Shown here: positions 35,089-43,714 of the stretch, piece by piece
How positions within the stretch are numbered: the first letter of the stretch is position 1
Layout of the letters: each line of letters opens with the position of its first letter
NCBI GenBank assembly: GCA_004298505.1
Contig: SCRO01000010.1
Coordinates: 1-47,413 of the forward strand
Reading direction: 5' to 3'
From: Rhodanobacter sp.
Lineage (GTDB): Bacteria > Pseudomonadota > Gammaproteobacteria > Xanthomonadales > Rhodanobacteraceae
DNA: 47,413 nt
Made by a program: the position numbers and the translations under genes
The notes under the pieces: model-generated
The model's input: the letters and a program-made list of their open reading frames with translations, nothing else
The model's database searches: none
What the model was told of the DNA's origin: nothing

Positions 35089-37182
35089 ATGTCCAGACCA
35101 TCCACCCGCTTGGCGCCCACCGTCGATCTGTGCGCGCCGCAGCTGTATCTCAGTCGCGAACTGGCCGCTCTGGAGTTCAATTTCCGTGTACTGGCGATGG
35201 CGCGCGAGGCCCGCGTCCCGCTGCTGGAACGCTTGCGCTACCTGAGCATCGTGGCAAACAACCTCGACGAGTTCTTCGAGGTGCGGGTGGCGATGCTCAA
35301 GCACCACCATGCCTACGGCTCGGCCGCCCCCGGCCCTGACGGCATCCCCTCGGGCGAATTGCTGGCACGGATCCGCAGTCGCGTGCTGGACCTGGTCGCG
35401 GAGGTCTACGCCGCGTGGCAGGAGCAGATCGGCCCACAGCTCGATGCCGAACAGATCCACATCCTGACCCGCAAGCACTGGAGTCCGCGCCAGCGCCGCT
35501 GGCTGCAAGGCTATTTCGAGCACGAGGTGCTGCCCGTGCTGTCGCCGCTGGGGCTGGACCCGGCACACCCGTTTCCGCGCATCCTCAACAAGACATTGAA
35601 CATTGCGGTGGTGTTGAAGGGGCGCGACGCGTTCGGCCACGAAGGCCATATGGCGCTGGTACGAGCGCCACGTTCACTGCCGCGCATCATCCGGGTTCCA
35701 GCCGAGGTCAGCGGTCCGGGTGTGCATTTCGTGTTTCTGGCCGAGCTGCTGCAGACCTTCGTCGACCTGATGTTTCCCGGCCTCAAAGTGGTCGGTTCCT
35801 ACCAATTCAGGGTCACCCGCAACAGCGAGCTGATCGTCGAGGAGGCGGAGGTGGAAAACCTCGCACTCGCGCTCAGCGAGGAACTGGTCGGCCGCGGCTA
35901 CGCGCGTCCGGTGCGGCTGGAGATTGCCAACGACTGCCCGCAGGCGATCACCGCCATGCTGGTGGAGAACTTCCAGCTCGGCGAAGCCGACGTGTACCGC
36001 TGCGATGGCCCGGTCAACATCATCCGTGCCGCTTTGATCTACGACTGGCTGGATCGTCCGGAACTGAAATTCCCGCGTTTCACGCCGCAATTGCCGCCTG
36101 ACCTGGACAGCAGCCACAACAAGTTCGACCTGATCGCCAGGCGCGACGTGCTGCTGCACCATCCTTACCAGAGCTTCGCCGCGGTGATCGACCTGCTGCG
36201 CCAGGCCACCGCCGATCCGCAGGTGCTCGCGATCAAGCAGACCCTGTACCGGGCCGGCGAGGACACCCCGCTGGTCGACCTGCTCATCGAAGCCGCGCGC
36301 CAGGGCAAGGATGTCACCGTGGTGATCGAGCTGCGTGCGCGTTTCGACGAGGCGGCCAACATCGGCCTGGCCACGCGCCTGCAGGAAGCCGGCGTGCAGG
36401 TGGTCTATGGCGTGGTCGGTTACAAGACCCACGCCAAGATGATGCTGATCGTGCGCCGCGAAGGCGGCACCTTGCGCCGCTACGCACATCTCTCGACCGG
36501 CAATTACCACCAGGCCAACAGCCGCATGTACACCGACATCGGGCTGATGACGGCCAACCCGGAGATCGGCGAGGATCTGCACAAGGTCTTCCAGCAGCTG
36601 AGCGGGCTGGGCCCGATCATCGCGTTGAAGCGGCTGCTGCACTCACCGTTCACGCTGTATACGCAGGTGATGTCCAAGATCGAGCGCGAGATCGCCCATG
36701 CACGCGCCGGCCGTCCCGCACGCATCGTCGCCAAGCTCAACGCGCTGAACGAGGCGCGCGTGATTGCGGCGCTGTATCGCGCCTCGCAGGCCGGCGTGGA
36801 GATCGACCTGATCGTGCGCGGCGCCTGCACCCTGCGCCCCGGCCTGCCCGGAATCTCCGAACGCATCCGGGTCCGCTCGATCGTGGGGCGGTTCCTCGAG
36901 CACAGCCGGGTGTACTGGTTTGCCAACGACGGCGCGGCGGAAATCTACTGTGCCAGCGCCGACTGGATGGAACGCAACCTGATGCGACGCATCGAAATCG
37001 CATTTCCCATCCTTGACCCCGAGCTGGCCACGCGCGTGTTCGAGGAAACCCTCGCCAATGGCCTGGCCGACAACACCCAGGCCTGGTTACTGGGCAACGA
37101 CGGCCGCTACGTGCGCGCCGAGCCTGGTGACGAACCGCCGTACAGCGCACAGCAGGGCTTGCTCAAAAGGTTTTGTCAGTGA
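35089..37182 (+). CDS. ppk1: Polyphosphate kinase 1
   Basis: 697 residues. Synthesises polyphosphate from ATP. N-terminal domain: LYLSRELAALEFNFRVLAMA, NLDEFFEVRVAML. Phospholipase-D-like catalytic domains: the autophosphorylated His448 in GYKTHAKMMLI and His605 in RFLEHSRVYWF, with YLRYAHLST-like RYAHLSTGNYHQANSRMYTD between. It is followed 70 bp downstream by ppx on the same strand, the classical pair controlling polyP level. Full length. Confidence 0.96.
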   Translation: MSRPSTRLAPTVDLCAPQLYLSRELAALEFNFRVLAMAREARVPLLERLRYLSIVANNLDEFFEVRVAMLKHHHAYGSAAPGPDGIPSGELLARIRSRVLDLVAEVYAAWQEQIGPQLDAEQIHILTRKHWSPRQRRWLQGYFEHEVLPVLSPLGLDPAHPFPRILNKTLNIAVVLKGRDAFGHEGHMALVRAPRSLPRIIRVPAEVSGPGVHFVFLAELLQTFVDLMFPGLKVVGSYQFRVTRNSELIVEEAEVENLALALSEELVGRGYARPVRLEIANDCPQAITAMLVENFQLGEADVYRCDGPVNIIRAALIYDWLDRPELKFPRFTPQLPPDLDSSHNKFDLIARRDVLLHHPYQSFAAVIDLLRQATADPQVLAIKQTLYRAGEDTPLVDLLIEAARQGKDVTVVIELRARFDEAANIGLATRLQEAGVQVVYGVVGYKTHAKMMLIVRREGGTLRRYAHLSTGNYHQANSRMYTDIGLMTANPEIGEDLHKVFQQLSGLGPIIALKRLLHSPFTLYTQVMSKIEREIAHARAGRPARIVAKLNALNEARVIAALYRASQAGVEIDLIVRGACTLRPGLPGISERIRVRSIVGRFLEHSRVYWFANDGAAEIYCASADWMERNLMRRIEIAFPILDPELATRVFEETLANGLADNTQAWLLGNDGRYVRAEPGDEPPYSAQQGLLKRFCQ

Positions 37183-37252
37183 GGTCCGACGCCAGCACTG
37201 GTAGCGCCGATGCATGCGAAAATACGCGTTTTGCCACAAGCGGAGTCCCGAC

Positions 37253-38770
37253 GTGAGCGCGACCGAACAGACACCGATCCGCGATGGCGAACTGATGGCC
37301 GCGGTGGATCTCGGTTCGAACAGCTTCCACATGGTGGCGGCACGCATGGAACATGGCGAGCCGCGCGTGATCGACCGCCTGCGCGACGCTGTGCGGATGG
37401 CCGCCGGCCTGCACGCCGACGGCAGCCTGGATGCCGAACGGCGCACCCGCGCACTGGCCTGCCTGGCACGTTTCGGTCAGCGGATCGCGGGCGTTCCCTC
37501 GATGCGGGTGCGCGCGGTCGCCACCAACACGGTGCGCCAGCTGGCCTCGCCACAGGCGTTCCTGACCGCTGCCGAAGCCGCACTCGGCCATCCGATTGAA
37601 GTCGTCTCCGGCCGCGAGGAGGGCCGCTTGATTTTCCTCGGCACCGCGCACGATCTGCCTGCCTCGCGCGGGCCTCGCCTGGTGATCGACGTCGGCGGCG
37701 GCAGCACGGAATTCATCATCGGTCGCGACCTGGCACCGCTACACACCGAGAGCGTGCAGGCTGGCTGCATCGCCTCGACCCTGCGCTTCTTTCCCGGCGG
37801 CAAGCTCACCCGCGCGCGCTGGCAGCACGCCCTCAGCGAAATCGGCGTGTTGCTGCAACAGTTCGCCGAGGACTACCGCGAGTTCGGCTGGCAGGATGCC
37901 TACGGCTCATCCGGCACCGCCAAGTCGATCGGCTCGGTGGTCCAGGCGATGAAGCTTTCCGACGACGGCATCACGCCGATGTCGCTCGCCACATTGCGCG
38001 ACGCGCTGATCCACCAAGGGCGGATTGCTACACTGAAATTGCCCGGCCTGGTCGCCGAACGCGCGCCGATTTTTGCCGGTGGCGTGATCATCATGGAAGC
38101 GGCCTTCGCCGCGCTCGGTATCGAACGACTGCGTATCTGCGAAAGCTCGATGCGCGAAGGCCTGCTGTGGGACCTGATCGGCCGTGCCGGCGGCAGCGAT
38201 CCACGCACAGCCAGCATCGACGCCCTGGCCGCCCGTTACGCCGTCGATCGAGCCCAGGCATGTCGCGTCGAGGCGACCGCGCTGATACTTTTTGACCAGG
38301 TCGCGCGCAGCTGGAAACTGGACGCCGATGCCCGCGAATGGCTGTCATGGGCCGCGCGCGTGCACGAGATCGGCCTGGCCATCGCGCACAGCCAGCACCA
38401 GCGCCATGGCGCCTACATCCTGCGCCACGCGGACCTGGCTGGCTTTTCGCGGCAGGAGCAGCAACTGCTCGCTGCCGTGGTCGAGCTGCATCGACGCAAG
38501 CCGGACAAGTCGCTGGCGAGCGCCCTGCCGCTGCGCTATCGGGCCCTGGCAAAACACATTACTGCGCTACTGCGCCTCGCCGTATTGTTCCGGCGCGCCC
38601 GCCGCGCCGAGTCGCTGCCGCAGATGCAGCTGGTTGCCGGCAGCAAGTCGCTGCGCCTGAAGCTGCCGGCCACATGGCTCGAACAGCACCCGCTCACCGA
38701 GGCCGACCTGCAACAGGAACGATCGCCCATGGCCGAACTCGGCGTGAAACTGGAGGTCTCCGGCAAGTGA
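37253..38770 (+). CDS. ppx: Exopolyphosphatase / guanosine pentaphosphate phosphatase
   Basis: 505 residues. ASKHA-fold phosphatase removing terminal phosphate from polyphosphate or pppGpp. AVDLGSNSFHMVAARMEHGE and VIDVGGGSTEFIIGRD are the two phosphate-binding loops; GVSGREEG-like VVSGREEGRLIF and the C-terminal HD-like helical region complete it. GTG 37253 is chosen because GGAG lies 7 nt before it; an ATG at 37214 would add 13 residues. It is the partner of ppk1 upstream. Confidence 0.95.
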   Translation: MSATEQTPIRDGELMAAVDLGSNSFHMVAARMEHGEPRVIDRLRDAVRMAAGLHADGSLDAERRTRALACLARFGQRIAGVPSMRVRAVATNTVRQLASPQAFLTAAEAALGHPIEVVSGREEGRLIFLGTAHDLPASRGPRLVIDVGGGSTEFIIGRDLAPLHTESVQAGCIASTLRFFPGGKLTRARWQHALSEIGVLLQQFAEDYREFGWQDAYGSSGTAKSIGSVVQAMKLSDDGITPMSLATLRDALIHQGRIATLKLPGLVAERAPIFAGGVIIMEAAFAALGIERLRICESSMREGLLWDLIGRAGGSDPRTASIDALAARYAVDRAQACRVEATALILFDQVARSWKLDADAREWLSWAARVHEIGLAIAHSQHQRHGAYILRHADLAGFSRQEQQLLAAVVELHRRKPDKSLASALPLRYRALAKHITALLRLAVLFRRARRAESLPQMQLVAGSKSLRLKLPATWLEQHPLTEADLQQERSPMAELGVKLEVSGK

Positions 38771-38854
38771 CCACGCCAACCGCAAGCCAGCTGATCGCAT
38801 TGCCGCGTATCATGGGAGTTCATCCCTGAGTGCTGGCCCGGACCATTTGATGCC

Positions 38855-39574
38855 ATGCTGAAAACCCTGCTCACCGCCCTGCTCCTGTTCGCGCCACTGA
38901 TTGTGCTCGCACAAGCCGCCAAGCCCGTGGCCGCCGCATCGACGACGCCCGCAGTCAAGCCGGAGGTGCTGCTGCACACGTCGCAGGGCGATATCACGCT
39001 GGAGCTGTACCCGGACAAGGCACCCAAGAGTGTGGCCAACTTCCTGCAGTACGTGCGCGATGGTTTCTACGACGGCACCTTGCTGCACCGGGTGATCCCC
39101 GGCTACCTGGTGCAAGGCGGCCTGTACAATCGCGAACTGCAGCCAAAGCGCACGCGACCGGCCATTCCCAGCGAGGCGGACAACGGCCTGTCGAACCTGC
39201 GCGGCACGATTGCCGTCGCCCGCGGGGCTGACCCGAATTCCGGTACCGCGCAATTTTTCTTCAACCTCGTCGACAACCGCCGGCTTGATTTCGTCGGCAA
39301 CCAGAGCGGCCTCACCTGGGGCTTCGCCGTGTTCGGCAAGGTGACCAAGGGCATGGATGTACTCGACAAGATGGCCGCTTTGCCGACGCGCCCACTCGGC
39401 CCGTTTGCCGGAGACGTGCCCAACCCGCTGGTGGTGATCGAAAGCGCACGTGTCATCGGTGACGAGTTGCCCGCCGCGGCCGGCAGCACTGCCAAATCGG
39501 CAAAACCGGCCTCCCGCAAGCCCGCCCCAGCAAAGTCGCACAGGAAGGCCACTGCGCACGCCAGCAAGGGTTGA
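38855..39574 (+). CDS. Exported cyclophilin-type peptidyl-prolyl isomerase
   Basis: 239 residues. Signal peptide MLKTLLTALLLFAPLIVLAQ, then the cyclophilin domain: VLLHTSQGDITLELYPDKAP, FYDGTLLHRVIPGYLVQGG, NSGTAQFFFNLVDNRRLD and WGFAVFGKVTKGMDVLDKM. The Lys/Ala-rich tail (PASRKPAPAKSHRKATAHAS) is not part of the fold and may bind the wall or nucleic acid. PpiA-like periplasmic folding role is likely. 4 bp separate it from lpxH. Confidence 0.93.
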   Translation: MLKTLLTALLLFAPLIVLAQAAKPVAAASTTPAVKPEVLLHTSQGDITLELYPDKAPKSVANFLQYVRDGFYDGTLLHRVIPGYLVQGGLYNRELQPKRTRPAIPSEADNGLSNLRGTIAVARGADPNSGTAQFFFNLVDNRRLDFVGNQSGLTWGFAVFGKVTKGMDVLDKMAALPTRPLGPFAGDVPNPLVVIESARVIGDELPAAAGSTAKSAKPASRKPAPAKSHRKATAHASKG

Positions 39575-39578
39575 GAGC

Positions 39579-40313
39579 ATGGCCACGCTGTTCATCGCCG
39601 ACCTGCATCTGGATCCTTCGCGTGCGCAGATCACGCAGTTGTTCGAAAGCTACCTGGCCAGCGCCGAGGTCCGCCACGCCGAGGCGCTGTACATCCTCGG
39701 CGACCTGGTGGAAGCGTGGATCGGTGACGATGACGACGCGGAGCTGCCGCAACACATCGCCGACGCCACTCGCGCCGTGCGCGCCGCCGGGGTGCCCGTG
39801 TATTTCATGGTCGGCAACCGCGATTTCCTGCTGGGCGAGGCGTTCGCCGCGCGCGCGGGCATGACCTTGCTGGACGACGGCATCGTGCACGATATCCACG
39901 GCCGCCCCACCTTGCTGATGCACGGCGACGTGCTGTGTACTGATGACATCGCCTACCAGGCTGTGCGCCGGCAGGTGCGTACGCCTGAATGGCAGGCGCA
40001 CATCCTGTCGCTGCCGCTGGCGGCGCGCCGCGCGTTTGCCGCGAAAGCCCGTCACGACAGCAAGGCGCACACCGGCAGCACCATGGAAAGCATCATGGAC
40101 GTAAACGCCGAAGCGGTGGCCGCAACCATGCGCAGCGCGGGCGTGACCAGGCTGATCCACGGGCACACGCACCGGCCAGCCGTGCATGCCTTCGAGCTCG
40201 ACGGGAAACCCGCGGAACGGATCGTTCTTGGGGATTGGTACGAGCACGGGTCGGTGTTGCGGGTGGATGGGGACGTGGTGGAACTGCGAGGGCTGGCGCT
40301 CGATCGTATCTGA
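39579..40313 (+). CDS. lpxH: UDP-2,3-diacylglucosamine diphosphatase
   Basis: 244 residues. Calcineurin-like metallophosphatase of lipid A synthesis (UDP-2,3-diacylglucosamine to lipid X). Metal-binding motifs are in order: DLHLDPSR, GDLVEAWIGDDDD, GNRDFLLG, MHGDVLCTDD, and IHGHTHRPAVH. Start ATG 39579; the upstream open extension overlaps the cyclophilin gene. Possible co-transcription with the cyclophilin. Confidence 0.96.
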   Translation: MATLFIADLHLDPSRAQITQLFESYLASAEVRHAEALYILGDLVEAWIGDDDDAELPQHIADATRAVRAAGVPVYFMVGNRDFLLGEAFAARAGMTLLDDGIVHDIHGRPTLLMHGDVLCTDDIAYQAVRRQVRTPEWQAHILSLPLAARRAFAAKARHDSKAHTGSTMESIMDVNAEAVAATMRSAGVTRLIHGHTHRPAVHAFELDGKPAERIVLGDWYEHGSVLRVDGDVVELRGLALDRI

Positions 40314-40414
40314 TGCGGTTGCACCGGCAACCCACTGGACTGGATCGCCCGAACGAATCGCGCGCACTCAGCTCACTGGCAAGCTGATCCCGCTTCGGCC
40401 CACGCTCCTGGGCG

Positions 40415-40843
40415 TTACTCGGGCACGCTCTGGCCCGATCCGCCCAGCTCGGCCGGAAAATCTCTCAGCTTGGGCAAGCCGTCCTTCATGGGCAGCACGC
40501 TCTCGGCGTAGTTCACGTGGACGGCGGGCACGAAGGCCAGGGTCGGGATGGTTGCGGCGTAGACGTCGATCAGGCCGAGCGTAGGGTGGCTGGTCATCAC
40601 ATGGCCGCCGCATTGCTTGCAGAACTGGCGGTCGCTGGCTTCGGTCTTCCGGAAATGGCCGACGAATTCGGCGCCTCGGGTGAGCTTGACGCTGGAAGGC
40701 TTCCACAACGTGAATGCATTTACCGGCCCGGCCGACCAGGATCGGCAGGAACTGCAATGGCAGTAACCCATCGCCTCCGGCGCGCCAGTTACCTCGAGCT
40801 CCACGGCACCGCAGAAACAGCTACCCGTATGCTTGGCTGTCAT
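40415..40843 (-). CDS. GFA-family (glutathione-dependent formaldehyde-activating-like) zinc protein
   Basis: 142 residues. GSCFCGAVELEVTG and YCHCSSCRSWSAG carry the first zinc cysteines, CKQCGGHVMT the second set; this is the GFA/CENP-V fold. Family name notwithstanding, enzymatic function of most members is unproven. Begins at ATG 40843; no partner genes nearby. It marks the start of the accessory stretch. Confidence 0.88.
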   Translation of the reverse strand: MTAKHTGSCFCGAVELEVTGAPEAMGYCHCSSCRSWSAGPVNAFTLWKPSSVKLTRGAEFVGHFRKTEASDRQFCKQCGGHVMTSHPTLGLIDVYAATIPTLAFVPAVHVNYAESVLPMKDGLPKLRDFPAELGGSGQSVPE

Positions 40844-41044
40844 ATCGTCTCTCCCAGCGTGTTGGTGGTGTTTGGTTCCATGCCCAATCATGGCTGGCGA
40901 AAGCCGGAGCGCCAAGTCGGGGCAATGCGCCATCTTGTCCTCGGTGGAGTCCGGGCTTCTGCGCGCGCACCGAGCTTATACCCGCCACGTCCGGTATGGA
41001 TGAATCGGCCGCAAGGGTCCGTCCTGAAACCGGGACTGAAGCCG
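40844..41044. other. Non-coding stretch before the GGDEF remnant
   Basis: No reading frame here resembles a known family, and I see no repeat or hairpin of note. With the remnant that follows, it fills the roughly 350-bp interval between the GFA gene and the PEP-CTERM gene. Confidence 0.5.
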
Positions 41045-41140
41045 GGGCGGCACGGAGGCGATGAATTCATTGCGGTATGGCCGGACACGAACCATGCCAG
41101 TGCCCTGGAAATTGCCAGTCGCGTCAGCGAACTCGTGCGT
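41045..41140 (+). pseudogene. Fragment of a GGDEF (diguanylate cyclase) domain
   Basis: The plus-strand segment encodes GRHGGDEFIAVWPDTNHASA followed by LEIASRVSELVR, the half-site loop and following helix of a GGDEF domain. Nothing upstream or downstream in the frame resembles the rest of the domain (normally about 160 residues), so only about 32 residues remain. It cannot be active and is a deletion remnant. Confidence 0.75.
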
Positions 41141-41190
41141 GGAGGTGCTGCCCGCCAGGCGGCCTTTTCCGCTTCACCGCCTCCAAAAAA

Positions 41191-42135
41191 CTACGCTACG
41201 TCCGATTTCCCGTCCTCGGGCGACACGTCATGCCGCCTGCGGTACAGCACGAACCCCATCATCGCAAGCAACCCGGTTCCGAACAGCGGCAGGATGCCTG
41301 GTTCCGGCACCGCCTGGGCAGCCGTTTGAAAATCGACCATGTCGCCGCCATTGACGAGATTCGACTGGAACCAGTCCACATACGTGTAGTTGTTGCGCTG
41401 ATAGGAACCCAGGTTGAAGCCTATTTCATAGATGTGGTAGTCGTTACTCAGCACATCACCAAACGTGGCGTCGTTGGCCCAGGCGTCGAGTGACTGCTTC
41501 TTGCTGGCCCCGGGCGCCGTACCAAGGGACCCATTGCCGTATAGCCGCCAGGTTGCACTGTCCTTGTTGGCCGTGAACGTTTGCCACGTGTCAGGCAGAT
41601 TGGTTGGATTGAGATACGAGAACGTATAAGCGCTGCTTGTGCCGTCAAACAGGGAGATACTGAGGCCCAGCGTGCGATTGGTCGGTGCGGGCTGGCTGTA
41701 GTCCCTAAATGATGCATAAAAGTCGGAGCCAACAAGCGCAGTGCCCGCACCAAACCCACTGGGGGTGGTGTCCGCCACGCTGAGATTCGCCTTGCCTTGA
41801 TTTTTGTCGGTCGCATATACCTGCACCGCACCGTCGCCATCAAGCGATCCGGCAGGCCCGGCGACAAAACCGATCTGCTGCTCGATTTTCGCATCGTCGC
41901 CTGCTACAGCGCCGTGCTGAGCTATCAGGTACGGCTGAGTATCCTTCTGACCATAAAGATTGGTGCCGTTCGCGTCCCGCGTATCGGACGAATACCAGCC
42001 AGAAGCGCCAAAATGGTTGACGATGACGGGCGAGGCCTCGGCTGGTTGGGCAACAAGACTCAAGCCAGCCGCGATACCGGATGCTGCGATGAGCGTCAGG
42101 GCGGCGGTTGAAAGACGTGGGATGCAAGTTCTCAT
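41191..42135 (-). CDS. PEP-CTERM sorting-signal exported protein
   Basis: 314 residues. Signal peptide (RLSTAALTLIAASGIAAGLS, cleavage after QPAEA), a beta-rich body without a recognised enzyme domain, and a classical PEP-CTERM tail: VPEPGILPLFGTGLLAMMGF, then an Arg cluster YRRRH at 298-302. Exosortase (EpsH/XrtA) would cleave at the PEP and anchor it in the envelope or matrix. Shine-Dalgarno GAGGAG lies 7 nt before the ATG. No exosortase or other PEP-CTERM gene is in the window. Function unknown; probably a surface or matrix protein. Confidence 0.85.
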   Translation of the reverse strand: MRTCIPRLSTAALTLIAASGIAAGLSLVAQPAEASPVIVNHFGASGWYSSDTRDANGTNLYGQKDTQPYLIAQHGAVAGDDAKIEQQIGFVAGPAGSLDGDGAVQVYATDKNQGKANLSVADTTPSGFGAGTALVGSDFYASFRDYSQPAPTNRTLGLSISLFDGTSSAYTFSYLNPTNLPDTWQTFTANKDSATWRLYGNGSLGTAPGASKKQSLDAWANDATFGDVLSNDYHIYEIGFNLGSYQRNNYTYVDWFQSNLVNGGDMVDFQTAAQAVPEPGILPLFGTGLLAMMGFVLYRRRHDVSPEDGKSDVA

Positions 42136-42389
42136 AATTAGACTCCTCGTGGATGCCGGATCTCCGAGAGGTGAAGCAGGCGTGACACACAACCCCGGGT
42201 ACCTGGGGTCGGCGCATCCTGATTCCGCCGACGTTGATATCTAAGCAATTTCCGTGCCAAAAATATAAATTGATGTTTTCTCTAGAATAGTTTCATGTAT
42301 CTTCGGCGTGAGTAGCGCAATTCTGTAAAGAATTTCGACGTTCTCCGGGGAAACAGCGGTGCGCAACAGGGACGAGCAGGCCTTTACCG

Positions 42390-42560
42390 ACCGTGCGTGC
42401 GCTTGTCGGTGCTGGCCCAGCTCAACGTCTGGCGCAGCCTGGATGAGTAGGTTCGGCAGGTGGAAAAGTGGGTTCTTGCTGCGCACCCGCGACAAGGCGA
42501 ACGGGAGGCGCTGTGCTCGACACTGGGCATCGGGCGCATCCTGAGTCTGACCCCGTTGCG
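42390..42560 (+). pseudogene. Possible IS110-family transposase relic
   Basis: The frame reads LAQLNVWRSLDE-stop-VRQVEKWVLAAH and then LCSTLGIGRILSLT. The second part resembles the helix-hairpin-helix segment (xxTxPGIGxxLAxT) that follows the catalytic domain in IS110/IS1111 transposases. It is interrupted by a stop and has no ends. The family call is tentative. Confidence 0.35.
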
Positions 42561-42723
42561 AGGATGCCGCCCATCGACCGAGCCCTTGAGGGTTGATCCG
42601 CTTCAAGCGAGATCGTGAATCTGTGCACCGCGCGAGCGGGCACATGGACGGATCCGATGGCAACCGACGAGTGTTGCACGGCCCCCATCCCTGGCGGCCG
42701 CCCTCCGGGCCAGCTGCACTGTT

Positions 42724-42747
42724 CGGTTTTTGCTCTGGCAAAAACCG
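42724..42747. repeat. Perfect 10-bp hairpin
   Basis: CGGTTTTTGC-tctg-GCAAAAACCG. There is no adjacent gene end, so it is more likely part of a repeat or relic than a terminator. Confidence 0.6.
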
Positions 42748-42972
42748 TGGGAGCGCAAGCTCAAGGGCGTGAAAGCGTCTTGATCCAGAACGGCCGAGGG
42801 CATGGATGCCCGAGGTAGAGCAATGCAGGAGCAATTGCCGAGACTGGTGCGGGATCTTCCCGCAACCCATTGAGAACGTCGCGGCGACGGCACACTCCAT
42901 CCGGGTGCAACCACGCAGCCTGCAAAAGCCGGAGCGGGAGTCTGTGTCCCTGTTGACACCCGCGGCGAAATG

Positions 42973-43002
42973 GTGACCCCAAAGCTCGTGACCCCAAAGC
43001 TC
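42973..43002. repeat. 15-bp tandem duplication
   Basis: GTGACCCCAAAGCTC occurs twice without a gap about 60 bp past the 3' end of the response regulator gene. Confidence 0.8.
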
Positions 43003-43063
43003 GACGACGCGACCCTGCGCATCTTCCGCTGGAGACGTCTCAGTCTGTTTCCTGCTGGCGGAT

Positions 43064-43711
43064 TTATGCTTCGATCAATCCGTTCCGGACCGCGATCAAG
43101 GTCAGCTCAGCCTGATTTCCCACCCCGAGCTTTTGCTTGATGTTGTAAAGATGTGTACCGACGGTGTTGGGCGACAGGTTCATGATCTCCGCGATGTGCC
43201 GTACCGACTGACCGCGTGCAAGCTGCAGGAAAATCGAGAACTCCCGTTCCGTCAGCGCTTCGACACTCCCTGCTACGCCGCCCAAGCCTTGCATCGCCAG
43301 TTGGCGTGCGATTTCCACATCCAGATAGCGGCGCCCGGCCGTGACTGCGTAAACTGCCTCGATCAGTTCTTCCGGTGCAGTACGTTTGGACAAGTAGCCA
43401 AGCGCACCAGCCTGGAGCGCGCGTCTTGGATGCGCGGTATCTTCGTGGGCCGAAAGCACCAGCACGCGCGCCGCTTTGTCCTTGGCGAGCAGGTGACGTA
43501 CCGCGTCGATCCCGCCCATGCCGGGCATCGACAGATCCATGATCACCACGTTCGGTCGGACTTCCGCGTAACGCTGATAGGCGACTTCGCCGCTTTCGGC
43601 TTCGGCGACGACTTCGATGTCACCCGTAGCGGACAGCAGCATGCGGAAGCCAACCCGCACCACAGCGTGATCGTCGACCAGCATCACGCGGATTTTCGCC
43701 GTTGCGGTCAT
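43064..43711 (-). CDS. NarL/FixJ-type response regulator
   Basis: 215 residues. Receiver domain with acidic pocket D13/D14, phospho-acceptor Asp59 (NVVIMDLSMPGMGG), Ser87 in VLVLSAHED and Lys109 in GYLSKRT. A C-terminal LuxR-type HTH follows (LTEREFSIFLQLARGQSVRH, MNLSPNTVGTHLYNIKQKLG). It is a complete protein. It lies 3 bp after the truncated histidine kinase gene, so it was its cognate regulator. NarL-type pairs next to pqq genes control PQQ/alcohol metabolism in pseudomonads; a similar role here is inference from position only. With its kinase damaged, activation would need another phosphodonor. Confidence 0.92.
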   Translation of the reverse strand: MTATAKIRVMLVDDHAVVRVGFRMLLSATGDIEVVAEAESGEVAYQRYAEVRPNVVIMDLSMPGMGGIDAVRHLLAKDKAARVLVLSAHEDTAHPRRALQAGALGYLSKRTAPEELIEAVYAVTAGRRYLDVEIARQLAMQGLGGVAGSVEALTEREFSIFLQLARGQSVRHIAEIMNLSPNTVGTHLYNIKQKLGVGNQAELTLIAVRNGLIEA

Positions 43712-43714
43712 TGT

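Larger units (their letters stand above)
42136..43063. other. 930-bp intergenic region with remnants and repeats
   Basis: No intact gene is recognisable. It contains a possible IS110 transposase relic (about 42390-42560), a 10-bp perfect hairpin CGGTTTTTGC-tctg-GCAAAAACCG at 42724-42747, and a 15-bp tandem duplication GTGACCCCAAAGCTC at 42973-43002. A minus-strand open frame (42241-42900) has no family resemblance. The first 100 bp near 42240-42320 are noticeably A+T-richer and probably hold the PEP-CTERM gene's upstream signals. Confidence 0.55.

Noticed and set aside
38767-38829. 20-codon frame overlapping the ppx stop by GTGA
   Set aside because: Too short to support; no recognisable product or conservation visible.
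42241-42900. 219-residue minus-strand open frame
   Set aside because: No motif, unnatural composition, and it overlaps the possible IS110 relic on the other strand.
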